Assembly (NCBI GenBank): GCA_031267015.1
Contig: JAIRZW010000201.1
Coordinates: 1 to 5,481, forward strand
Source: Heliobacteriaceae bacterium
GTDB taxonomy: Bacteria > Cyanobacteriota > Vampirovibrionia > Gastranaerophilales > Gastranaerophilaceae
DNA: 5,481 nucleotides
Reading direction: 5' to 3'
Positions 1-5,345 of this stretch are shown here, piece after piece; position 1 is the first letter of the stretch, and each line of letters opens with the position of its first letter. Below the pieces are notes generated by a model. The model was not told the origin of the DNA. It did not search any database and worked only from the letters and a program-made list of their open reading frames with translations. The translations under genes were made by a program, and so were the position numbers.

Positions 1-523
1 GCCCGACAGCCGCGCAGATTCCGACGCCCCACGCAAAGTTATTCCATTTGATAGCTTGAAATGCCTTAGATTCAGGGTTGCTTCTTAAACGGGCTTCTTT
101 TTTAAGATTGTTGAAATTATTTGCCAATTCTTCTTTTATGCTTTTGACAGAATCCGGCATGGTAATCCGGTCTTCCTGTGTTCTAAGCTCATTCACAACA
201 TCGTTAACCGCTCCGTTAACATTGCGTTTTGCAAGATAGCCCTCGCTTTCGCGCGATAAGCTGCCTTTGCGCAGTTCCTGTTCGGCTTTTTTCAACTGGC
301 TGATGTCGGTTTGAACTTCTTTTTTGCTTTCTTCAAACGCGCGGTTAACAAATACATCTTTGTTGACCGGGATAAAATACGCGGTCATACCTGCCAGACA
401 GCCGAGCATGGTCGCCCCTAATCTGCGGCGTGTTTTGGTTCCGCTGCTGGCGGTGCCGGAGTAAGACTGCGCCGGATACTGGGTGTTATAAGGATAATAC
501 ATTGACGGGTCAACATTTTGCAT
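1..523 (-). CDS. Hypothetical membrane protein with coiled-coil-like middle (5' part, cut by window edge)
   Basis: This reading frame is open from an ATG at 523 leftwards through position 1, giving the first 174 residues; the 3' end lies outside the window. The start is supported by GGAGGT six bases upstream. Residues 1-32 are rich in Tyr, Pro, Ser and Gln and look disordered. A basic patch (TRRR, 31-34) precedes a hydrophobic segment at about 35-52 (LGATMLGCLAGMTAYFIPV), probably a membrane helix. Residues 55-150 are charged and probably helical, rich in Lys, Glu and Gln, and could form a coiled coil. A second hydrophobic stretch (NNFAWGVGICAAVG) begins near 161 and is cut by the edge. The topology would be two membrane segments joined by a long helical loop. 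It is divergent from the plus-strand genes. I recall similar proteins in Gastranaerophilales but know no function for them. Confidence 0.8.
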   Translation of the reverse strand, partial: MQNVDPSMYYPYNTQYPAQSYSGTASSGTKTRRRLGATMLGCLAGMTAYFIPVNKDVFVNRAFEESKKEVQTDISQLKKAEQELRKGSLSRESEGYLAKRNVNGAVNDVVNELRTQEDRITMPDSVKSIKEELANNFNNLKKEARLRSNPESKAFQAIKWNNFAWGVGICAAVG

Positions 524-668
524 AAAGATACCTCCGTGGCATGATAACCCGTGAATAAATTTTTTTGCTGTTTTTTTAAGAAATGTAACGTTATATACTT
601 TTTATATACTTAAAAGCGCAATTTTTGACACACTTTATTTTTTATTAAAATAGAGGTATAATAAATAT
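524..668. promoter_or_regulatory. AT-rich divergent intergenic region with promoter candidates both ways
   Basis: These 145 bases separate two divergent genes. On the plus strand TTGACA (625-630) is followed after 15 bases by TAAAAT (646-651). A perfect TATAAT also lies at 657-662, but it has no good -35 at the usual distance and would give an almost leaderless transcript. On the minus strand TTGCGC (621-616) is followed after 18 bases by TATATA (597-592), leaving a leader of roughly 60 bases. A 10-base direct repeat TTATATACTT occurs at 591-600 and 602-611, next to an 8-base palindrome TAACGTTA (586-593). That promoters lie here is very likely from the layout; the exact boxes are uncertain. 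Confidence 0.45.
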
Positions 669-827
669 ATGGATGAAAAGAAGCTTACATTAGTTCATAA
701 CGCAGTCGACGAGGAGGTCAAAGAGCCCCCTAAAGTTTCGCGTGTTACGAACCCGATAATGAAAAAGTTAGCGCATTTTCGTCAGGAAAAAGCCAAATTT
801 TCAGTGAAGGACTTATTTAAGGCGTAG
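669..827 (+). CDS. Small charged protein, 52 residues, unknown function
   Basis: The ATG at 669 opens a 52-residue frame that stops at TAG 825-827. GAGGT at 653-657 is a possible ribosome binding site, though its 11-base spacing is long. The protein is hydrophilic, with an acidic N-terminal part (MDEKK, VDEEVKEP) and a basic C-terminal part (MKKLAHFRQEKAKF, then KDLFKA). It has no signal peptide, membrane segment or cysteine. Its stop shares the G of the next gene's GTG start (TAGTG), which suggests coupled translation and a shared role with the 164-residue protein. It is supported by its position directly after the promoter region, its start and the tight junction, not by a recognised family. 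A chance open frame is possible but less likely. Confidence 0.6.
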   Translation: MDEKKLTLVHNAVDEEVKEPPKVSRVTNPIMKKLAHFRQEKAKFSVKDLFKA

Positions 828-1321
828 TGTATCAGGTTAAAAAACAGATTTATCAGGATTTTTCAAAAACACAAAAATCCGCTTTGTGTAATTTTTTGCG
901 CGCACTGGTGAAGCAGGGGGTAAATGAGGTTTTGGAAAAATTCCTTTATGATGAAAGGTATTATATTGAGATTGGCAGACCGCGGTTTGAATTTGTGACC
1001 CAACTGCTTGATGATGAGCTGTTTTTGAAAGACACAGAACTTTATATTAAGGAATGCCGAAAGTTTTACGACTACAAAAAGCAGCAGGAGCCTGTAATTC
1101 AGGCGAATAAAGCGTTTGAGAAGAAGAAGCGGGCGTTTTTGCGCGACTTGAAGATGAAAAACGAAAAGCCGACCAAAAAACAGCTTTATTATTACGACTG
1201 TTTGTGTAAAAAATATAATATAGATAAGATAAGCGTGGATAATATGTCGAAGTTTTCGCTAAAAGAAGCAATTGCAAGGATAGTGGATGAGCATTCAGGA
1301 AATAGTACAAATATTGATTGA
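827..1321 (+). CDS. Basic hypothetical protein, 164 residues
   Basis: The protein starts with GTG at 827, the first start after an in-frame TAA at 818-820. A weak AAGG at 819-822 and the one-base overlap with the upstream stop point to coupled translation. It is Lys/Tyr-rich, probably helical and soluble, with no signal or membrane segment. Residues 80-113 form a strongly basic helical stretch (YDYKKQQ, FEKKKRAFLRDLKMKNEK). The C-terminal part at 114-153 has the pattern PTKKQLYYYDCLCKKYNI, then a serine and SLKEAIARIVDEH. This TxKQ...L.KK..I...S..EA...I arrangement recalls small helical modules seen at the ends of various DNA- or RNA-associated bacterial and phage proteins. That likeness is weak. 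The gene overlaps prmC by 35 bp. No function is assigned. Confidence 0.75.
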   Translation: MYQVKKQIYQDFSKTQKSALCNFLRALVKQGVNEVLEKFLYDERYYIEIGRPRFEFVTQLLDDELFLKDTELYIKECRKFYDYKKQQEPVIQANKAFEKKKRAFLRDLKMKNEKPTKKQLYYYDCLCKKYNIDKISVDNMSKFSLKEAIARIVDEHSGNSTNID

Positions 1322-2132
1322 CAGCGGGATTGAGCCCAACGAAGCCAACATCGAGGTAAAGATGCTGATTGAGCGTTTTTGCGGGTTTTCGGCGATGGAC
1401 TTGATTTTGGGTAAAAAGCTTGACTATGAGAAGCTTGGGATTGTAAGAGAAAAAGCGGCGCTTCGTGCACGCACGAAGCGCCCTATCCAGCACATAACAG
1501 GGTTTGCGGATTTTATGGGCGAAAAATTCATTGTGAATGAACACGTGCTGATTCCGCGCGACGAAACAGAAATCCTTGTTCGTAAGGCTATAGAGCTGCT
1601 CCCTCTCCCTCTGGGAGAGGGTTGGGGTGAGGGTAAAGCTGTCCTCGATATTGGCACGGGCTCGGGCTGTATTGCGTGCATGCTTGCAAAGCTGACGGGT
1701 GCGCAGGTTATCGGGGTTGATATTTCCACTGAGGCTCTGAACACGGCGCTTGACAACGCTTCGCGCCTGAACCTATTTAACAAAGCGATTTTCAGAAAAT
1801 CCGACGTTTTTTCAAATGTGCGTGAAAAATTTGACGTTATAGTTTCCAATCCGCCTTATATCCCGCCGGGAACGCCTTTGCAGCAGGAGGTTAAGTTCGA
1901 CCCGAAAATAGCTTTGTTTACAAAAGACGAAAAAGGCTTGGAATTTTATGAAAAGATTTGCGCCGGCGCGCCGGAGTTTCTGAAAGAGGGCGGGTACCTG
2001 CTGTTTGAGCTCGGAGCGGGTCAGTCGCAGGTTGTAAAATTAATCATGGAGTCGTGCGGGTTTGGTTCAATAGAAATAATCCAAGATTTGGCAGGAATTG
2101 ACCGGGTTATTGCGGGCAGGCTTGAGGTGTGA
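1287..2132 (+). CDS. prmC: Peptide chain release factor N5-glutamine methyltransferase
   Basis: PrmC (HemK) is a cytoplasmic enzyme that uses S-adenosylmethionine to methylate the glutamine of the GGQ motif in release factors RF1 and RF2, which improves termination. At 281 residues the length is normal. The N-terminal helical domain spans about 1-80 and ends in PIQHITG (66-72). VLIPRDETE (87-95) matches the family's IPRPETE/PDTE block, with Asp in place of the usual second Pro. The SAM-binding loop is DIGTGSGC (121-128), the acidic ribose-binding strand VIGVD (141-145), and the catalytic NPPY 188-191. The C-terminal DRVIAGR fits the family. AAGGA six bases upstream supports the ATG at 1287, inside the preceding gene. 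Residues 104-116 (LLPLPLGEGWGEG), in the linker between the two domains, are encoded by an inserted palindromic repeat. A separate perfect hairpin lies at 1457-1482. Confidence 0.95.
   Translation: MSIQEIVQILIDSGIEPNEANIEVKMLIERFCGFSAMDLILGKKLDYEKLGIVREKAALRARTKRPIQHITGFADFMGEKFIVNEHVLIPRDETEILVRKAIELLPLPLGEGWGEGKAVLDIGTGSGCIACMLAKLTGAQVIGVDISTEALNTALDNASRLNLFNKAIFRKSDVFSNVREKFDVIVSNPPYIPPGTPLQQEVKFDPKIALFTKDEKGLEFYEKICAGAPEFLKEGGYLLFELGAGQSQVVKLIMESCGFGSIEIIQDLAGIDRVIAGRLEV
1457..1482. repeat. Perfect inverted repeat, 12-bp stem, inside prmC
   Basis: GGCGCTTCGTGC (1457-1468) and GCACGAAGCGCC (1471-1482) are exact reverse complements separated by AC. They code for part of the conserved N-terminal domain just before PIQHITG, and the protein length there seems normal, so this is not an obvious insertion. 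No T-run follows, so it is not a standard terminator. Confidence 0.85.
1598..1633. repeat. GC-rich palindromic element inserted in frame in prmC
   Basis: CCCTCTCCC (1601-1609) and GGGAGAGGG (1613-1621) form a perfect 9-bp stem with a three-base loop. A second G-rich arm, TTGGGGTGAGGG (1622-1633), follows, and its GAGGG can pair alternatively with the first CCCTC. The sequence resembles a dispersed repeat I remember from many unrelated bacterial genomes, typically read as PLPLGEGWGEG. Here it is read in frame as residues 104-116 of PrmC, between the N-terminal and methyltransferase domains, so the enzyme appears to tolerate it as a linker. Confidence 0.8.
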
Positions 2133-2138
2133 TATAAT
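2110..2138 (+). promoter_or_regulatory. Predicted sigma-70-type promoter for the exported protein and aro genes
   Basis: TTGCGG (2110-2115), inside the last codons of prmC, and a perfect TATAAT (2133-2138), directly after its stop, are separated by exactly 17 bases. Transcription would begin near 2145, leaving a short leader that contains the AGGAG ribosome binding site (2153-2157). No terminator precedes it, so read-through from prmC probably adds to it. Confidence 0.5.
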
Positions 2139-2163
2139 AAAGAAACAAAGAAAGGAGAGCCTC

Positions 2164-2631
2164 ATGAAAAAATTATTAATAATCCTATTATTGTTTTTCG
2201 CGGGCTGTGTGCAGGTTTGGGCTGATGATGCCAAGGATGTGCACGACTTTTTCTATAATTACATAAACGCCGCAAACAGTTACAGCCAATCAATTTACAG
2301 CATGTATTCCCCTGGCGCCAAAATTATACGGCAGGTTGTCAAACCCGACGGCTCAACGGCCAATGTAACAACTAATGTTGACACGTATATAAAACAGATG
2401 AAGCTCAGCTCGATTGCGGCAAAGGCAAGAGGTTACAAAAACACTTACAGCAATGTTCAGATATCAAAATTCGGAGACAATTATAAGATTACCGCGCTAA
2501 GGCAGCCGTCAGGCGAGAATTATAAACTGAAAACATACATGATTGTGAAAAAACAGCCGAATAATAAATGGCTTATTATAGAGGAATTAATGCAGACAAA
2601 GGAGCAAATATTTTTGAGATATGCTAACTAA
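2164..2631 (+). CDS. Exported NTF2-like small protein, possible lipoprotein
   Basis: The ATG at 2164 is chosen because AGGAG stands six bases upstream and a typical signal peptide follows; a longer frame opening at 2098 inside prmC lacks both. The 155-residue product begins MKK, then a hydrophobic core (LLIILLLFFAGC) and VQVWADD. Cleavage after VWA (residues 18-20) would release it to the periplasm or outside. FAGC could instead be a loose lipobox, with Phe at the -3 position, making a lipoprotein. The mature part starts with a helix (DVHDFFYNYINAANSYSQSIYSMYS), followed by alternating strands (AKIIRQVV, NYKITALRQ, YKLKTYMIVKK, KWLIIEELM). This order resembles the NTF2/SnoaL-like cone fold, which often binds small ligands or aids assembly. 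That fold is inferred. It lies 25 bp before aroC but has no evident shikimate role. Confidence 0.8.
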   Translation: MKKLLIILLLFFAGCVQVWADDAKDVHDFFYNYINAANSYSQSIYSMYSPGAKIIRQVVKPDGSTANVTTNVDTYIKQMKLSSIAAKARGYKNTYSNVQISKFGDNYKITALRQPSGENYKLKTYMIVKKQPNNKWLIIEELMQTKEQIFLRYAN

Positions 2632-2656
2632 AGGTTGAGAAAGCCGGAGAGGTAGG

Positions 2657-3715
2657 ATGAAGAAGTTCAGATTTTTGACGGCCGGAGAGAGCCATGGAAA
2701 AGGTTTAACCGCGATAATAGAAGGGATTCCCGCTGGGTTTGAAGTCGATATTGATTTTATCAATTCTGAATTAAGCCGCCGGCAGCAGGGTTACGGCCGC
2801 GGCGACAGGATGAAGATTGAAACCGATACGGTCGAAATCCTTTCAGGCGTTCGCTTTGGCAAAACTTTGGGTTCGCCTGTGACGCTTTTTATAAAGAATA
2901 AAGATTACGAAAATTGGAACCTTGAATCGGGGGAGCGTGCTTTTACAGCGTATCGCCCGGGCCATGCGGATTATGCTGGAAGCGTGAAGTACGGCCACGA
3001 GGATTTGCGCAATGTCCTTGAGCGTTCAAGCGCGCGTAAAACCGCAATAGAAGTGGCTGTCGGCGCAATCGCAAAGCTTATATTGAAACAATTCGGCATT
3101 GAAGGCCGGTCTAATATCATTCAAATCGGTGAATCCCCCCTTTATAAGGGGGGTCAGGGGGGATTAAATGAAATCGACGCGGCAAAAGCAGCCGGGGACA
3201 CGATTGGCGGTAAGTTTGAAGTGATTTACGACGGGCTTCCGGTGGGTCTGGGGTCTTATGTACATTGGGACAGAGCGATTGACGGGAAATTAGCGCAGGC
3301 AATGATGAGCATTCCGGCGATTAAGGCGGTTGAAATTGGCACAAACCCGCTTGGGATGAAGGGAAGCGAGTACCATGACGAGATATTTTTATCAGAAAAT
3401 CAACTATCAACCGGCATTGTTCACAAAACCAACAACGCAGGCGGCGTAGAAGGCGGCATGACAAACGGTGAACCGCTTGTGGTTCGCGCTGTGATGAAGC
3501 CGATTCCGACCATGAAAAAGCCTCTAAAGACTGTCGACAGTGCCGTAATGCAGGCGGCAGAAGCGCATTTTGAACGCTCGGATACCTGTGCGGTTGAAGC
3601 CGCGGCAGTAGTCGGCGAAGCTCGCGTTGCATGTGTTCTGGTTGATGAGTTTCTGCTAAAATACGGCGGCGACAGCCTGAAAGAAATTGAAAAGTTTGTG
3701 AATGGTGAATTGTGA
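2657..3715 (+). CDS. aroC: Chorismate synthase
   Basis: AroC converts 5-enolpyruvylshikimate-3-phosphate to chorismate, the last shikimate-pathway step, using reduced FMN in the cytoplasm. Family motifs appear in order: GESHG (10-14, catalytic His13), RRQQGYGRGDRM (41-52), PGHAD (101-105, catalytic His103), RSSARKTA (123-130), GDTIGG (180-185), LPVGLGSYV (194-202), MSIPAIKAVEIG (217-228), NNAGGVEGGMTNGEP (259-273), KPIPTM (281-286) and RSDTCAVEAAAVV (307-319). The start has GGAG seven bases upstream. At 352 residues it is slightly short. Residues 159-170 (ESPLYKGGQGGL) come from a palindromic repeat. They occupy the variable loop where relatives normally carry a longer segment ending in a Cys-Pro/Leu-Asp block, which is missing here. 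The stop lies in a heptanucleotide array and overlaps aroK by 4 bp. Confidence 0.96.
   Translation: MKKFRFLTAGESHGKGLTAIIEGIPAGFEVDIDFINSELSRRQQGYGRGDRMKIETDTVEILSGVRFGKTLGSPVTLFIKNKDYENWNLESGERAFTAYRPGHADYAGSVKYGHEDLRNVLERSSARKTAIEVAVGAIAKLILKQFGIEGRSNIIQIGESPLYKGGQGGLNEIDAAKAAGDTIGGKFEVIYDGLPVGLGSYVHWDRAIDGKLAQAMMSIPAIKAVEIGTNPLGMKGSEYHDEIFLSENQLSTGIVHKTNNAGGVEGGMTNGEPLVVRAVMKPIPTMKKPLKTVDSAVMQAAEAHFERSDTCAVEAAAVVGEARVACVLVDEFLLKYGGDSLKEIEKFVNGEL
3132..3165. repeat. Palindromic element inserted in frame in aroC
   Basis: Two competing pairings are visible. CCCCCCTT (3135-3142) pairs with AAGGGGGG (3146-3153) around a three-base loop. The longer AATCCCCCC (3132-3140) pairs instead with GGGGGGATT (3157-3165), so the whole element is bounded by a 9-bp inverted repeat. 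It resembles a dispersed palindrome I recall from many bacteria and cyanobacteria, read as PPLYKGGQGG. Here it encodes residues 159-170 of AroC. It is a different sequence family from the element in prmC but shares the design of a C-rich arm and two G-rich arms. Confidence 0.8.
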
Positions 3716-3728
3716 GTCGTGAATCGTG
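3698..3728 (+). repeat. Heptanucleotide tandem repeat (GTGAATN) across the aroC-aroK junction
   Basis: Four 7-base units follow one another: GTGAATG (3698), GTGAATT (3705), GTGAGTC (3712) and GTGAATC (3719), then a decayed fifth beginning GTGCAAT (3726). The array supplies the last codons and TGA stop of aroC (3713-3715) and the GTG start (3712) and first residues of aroK. The TGA at 3706 closes the aroK frame upstream. Heptanucleotide tandem repeats (STRR) are known from cyanobacteria; kinship with those is only a suggestion. Confidence 0.8.
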
Positions 3729-4209
3729 CAATATAGTATTAACCGGCATGATGGGCTCGGGTAAGACGACCGTTGGAAACGCATTGGCAAAGCAGCTTGG
3801 CAGGACATTCATTGACACGGACGCTGAGATTGAAAAAGATACCGGCATGACGATTTCGCAGATTTTCCAAACCCGCGGCGAACCGTATTTCCGCAAGCTT
3901 GAGAGCGAAAAAATCGCCTCGCTTCCTTCCGGCGGTTTGGTAATATCCCTTGGCGGCGGCGCGTTCGAAAACCCCGAAACCCGCGAAATCCTGCTGACAA
4001 ATTCGACCGTAATCTATTTAAAAGCTTCGCCGGAAACGCTTGCACAGCGCCTCAACAACAGCACAGACCGGCCGCTTGCAGACAAACTTCCCGAACTGCT
4101 TCAACACAGAGAACCAAATTACGCAAAAGCCCGCATAACCATTGACACCACGGACAAATCGCCGGATAATATCGTTAAGGAGATTACATGCAAATTGATG
4201 TTGAAATAA
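3712..4209 (+). CDS. aroK: Shikimate kinase
   Basis: Shikimate kinase transfers phosphate from ATP to the 3-hydroxyl of shikimate in the cytoplasm, the fifth step of the pathway. The 165-residue length is typical. Motifs: Walker A GMMGSGKTT (12-20), FIDTDAEI (33-40) with the Mg/shikimate-binding Asp pair D35/D37, RGEPYFRKLE (55-64) with the shikimate-binding Arg61, GGG (81-83), the lid segment DRPL (119-122) and REPNYAKA (133-140). The GTG start at 3712 overlaps the aroC stop (GTGA). No Shine-Dalgarno sequence is visible before it, so initiation probably depends on ribosomes finishing aroC. A TGA at 3706 excludes a longer form, and the next Met would remove the first strand of the nucleotide-binding fold. 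Its N-terminal residues MSRESC are repeat-derived. It overlaps aroB by 22 bp. Confidence 0.95.
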   Translation: MSRESCNIVLTGMMGSGKTTVGNALAKQLGRTFIDTDAEIEKDTGMTISQIFQTRGEPYFRKLESEKIASLPSGGLVISLGGGAFENPETREILLTNSTVIYLKASPETLAQRLNNSTDRPLADKLPELLQHREPNYAKARITIDTTDKSPDNIVKEITCKLMLK

Positions 4210-5246
4210 ATTCCAAAGAAACGAAATATCCGCTCATCATTGAGCACGGCAGCCTTTCGGGTTTGAAAGAGCAAATCCTTTCTCACACCCGCGGCAGCAA
4301 GGTGCTCGCGGTAATTTCCGAAAAGGTTAATAAGCTTTACGGCGCGGCTCTCGGGTTTTCAAAAGAAGAAAAATTTATCCTGAAAGACGGCGAAAAGGAA
4401 AAGAATTTCAAGAATTACCAAAAAATCCTGAACGCGTCTTTGGAGCGCGGGCTCACGCGCAAAGACGCCATAATCGCAATCGGCGGCGGAGTTGCGGGTG
4501 ATTTGGCAGGCTTTGCAGCTGCGACATACATGCGCGGAATCGACCTAATCCAGGTTCCGACAACGCTTTTGGCCTGCGTCGACAGCTCCGTGGGCGGCAA
4601 AACCGCGATTAACACAGGTTTTGGCAAAAACCTCGTCGGCTCGTTTTACCAGCCAAAAGCTGTTCTGATTAATGTAAATTTTCTTAAAACCCTTGATGAC
4701 AGACAGTTTAAGACAGGTTTTGGCGAGATTGTGAAGTATGCGCTTATTGAAAAAAGCTGTCCGGCTTGTACAGAATACAATTTGGTTAATTTCCTTTCCG
4801 AAAAAATCGACAAGATTCGGACCTATGATCCGAAAACTCTGGCCAGATTAATCGAAATCTGTGTCGGCATTAAGGCCGCGGTTGTTCAGGCGGACGAAAA
4901 AGAAGGGAATCTGCGGCGGATATTGAATTTTGGCCACACATACGGCCACGCGGTCGAAAAAGAGAGCAATTACAAATATACCCATGGCGAAGCGGTTGTA
5001 GCAGGTATCTTATATGCTTTTGAGCTTGCTTTGAAAAAGGGTTTGATTGATAAAAATTACAAGTTTTTTGCGCAGGATTTGATTAAGAAATTCAATTTCC
5101 GAGAGATTCCGCAGTTTAAGCTGTCAAGAATGCTTGCGCACATGAAAATGGACAAAAAAGCGTCGTCAGATAAGTTAACGTTCATTCTTCCGACTGACTA
5201 TTCAACAGTTGAGGCAGTGGAAATCGGACATAATGAATTAATGTAA
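4188..5246 (+). CDS. aroB: 3-dehydroquinate synthase
   Basis: AroB turns 3-deoxy-D-arabino-heptulosonate 7-phosphate into 3-dehydroquinate, the second shikimate-pathway step, using NAD and a divalent metal. At 352 residues it has normal single-domain length. Visible motifs are DGEKEKNFK (67-75), the NAD-binding GGGVAGDLAGF (99-109), QVPTTLLACVDSSVGGKTAIN (122-142), KNLVGSFYQP (147-156), GFGEIVKYALI (167-177), NFGHTYGHAVE (237-247) and HGEAVVAGI (256-264). By family alignment the metal ligands are Glu170, His240 and His256, with Lys173 in the active site. AAGGAG five bases before the ATG supports the start inside the end of aroK. After YALIEKS a CPAC sequence (181-184) is unusual for the family. 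The gene ends the aro block; I see no convincing terminator after it. Confidence 0.96.
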   Translation: MQIDVEINSKETKYPLIIEHGSLSGLKEQILSHTRGSKVLAVISEKVNKLYGAALGFSKEEKFILKDGEKEKNFKNYQKILNASLERGLTRKDAIIAIGGGVAGDLAGFAAATYMRGIDLIQVPTTLLACVDSSVGGKTAINTGFGKNLVGSFYQPKAVLINVNFLKTLDDRQFKTGFGEIVKYALIEKSCPACTEYNLVNFLSEKIDKIRTYDPKTLARLIEICVGIKAAVVQADEKEGNLRRILNFGHTYGHAVEKESNYKYTHGEAVVAGILYAFELALKKGLIDKNYKFFAQDLIKKFNFREIPQFKLSRMLAHMKMDKKASSDKLTFILPTDYSTVEAVEIGHNELM

Positions 5247-5297
5247 CGAGATGTAACAACTTCCTGATATCCTTAAAGATTTTTGAGCAGCATGCCG

Positions 5298-5345
5298 TAA
5301 ACCCATGCATAAGAAAACTTATGGAAAGGGTATAACATGGGTTTA
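5298..5345 (+). promoter_or_regulatory. Nested inverted repeat enclosing ribosome binding site and start codon
   Basis: TAAACCCATG (5298-5307) is the exact reverse complement of CATGGGTTTA (5336-5345), which contains the next gene's ATG. Directly inside, CATAAG (5308-5313) pairs with CTTATG (5318-5323) around AAAA. The two helices could stack, leaving a 12-base bulge (5324-5335) that carries the AAAGGG ribosome binding site. Such a leader could lower or control translation. The pairing is plain in the sequence; the regulatory role is inferred. Confidence 0.5.

Noticed and set aside
1457..1482. The prmC hairpin as an intrinsic terminator
   Set aside because: No T-run follows the stem and it lies early in a required gene.
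1047..1544. Long minus-strand open frame opposite the 164-residue gene and prmC start (also 1192-1470 and 1424-1849)
   Set aside because: They lie opposite convincing plus-strand genes, have unlikely compositions (Ser/Arg/Pro- or Tyr/Leu-rich) and no ribosome binding site or family likeness.
2098..2163. Upstream extension of the exported-protein gene, starting at TTG 2098 within prmC
   Set aside because: The ATG at 2164 has AGGAG at ideal spacing and begins a clear signal peptide; the extension would bury the signal sequence and overlap prmC.
3132..3165. The C/G-rich repeats in prmC and aroC as CRISPR repeats or parts of an insertion sequence
   Set aside because: Each occurs once, without spacer-repeat alternation, transposase gene or target-site duplication that I can see.
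3321..3896. 191-codon minus-strand open frame opposite aroC and aroK
   Set aside because: It is antisense to two unmistakable enzymes and its protein shows no motif; the same holds for 3117-3302, 3809-4045 and 4415-4627.
5247..5297. Terminator after aroB
   Set aside because: A short T-run occurs at 5279-5284, but only a three-base complementary pair precedes it, too weak to call a hairpin terminator.
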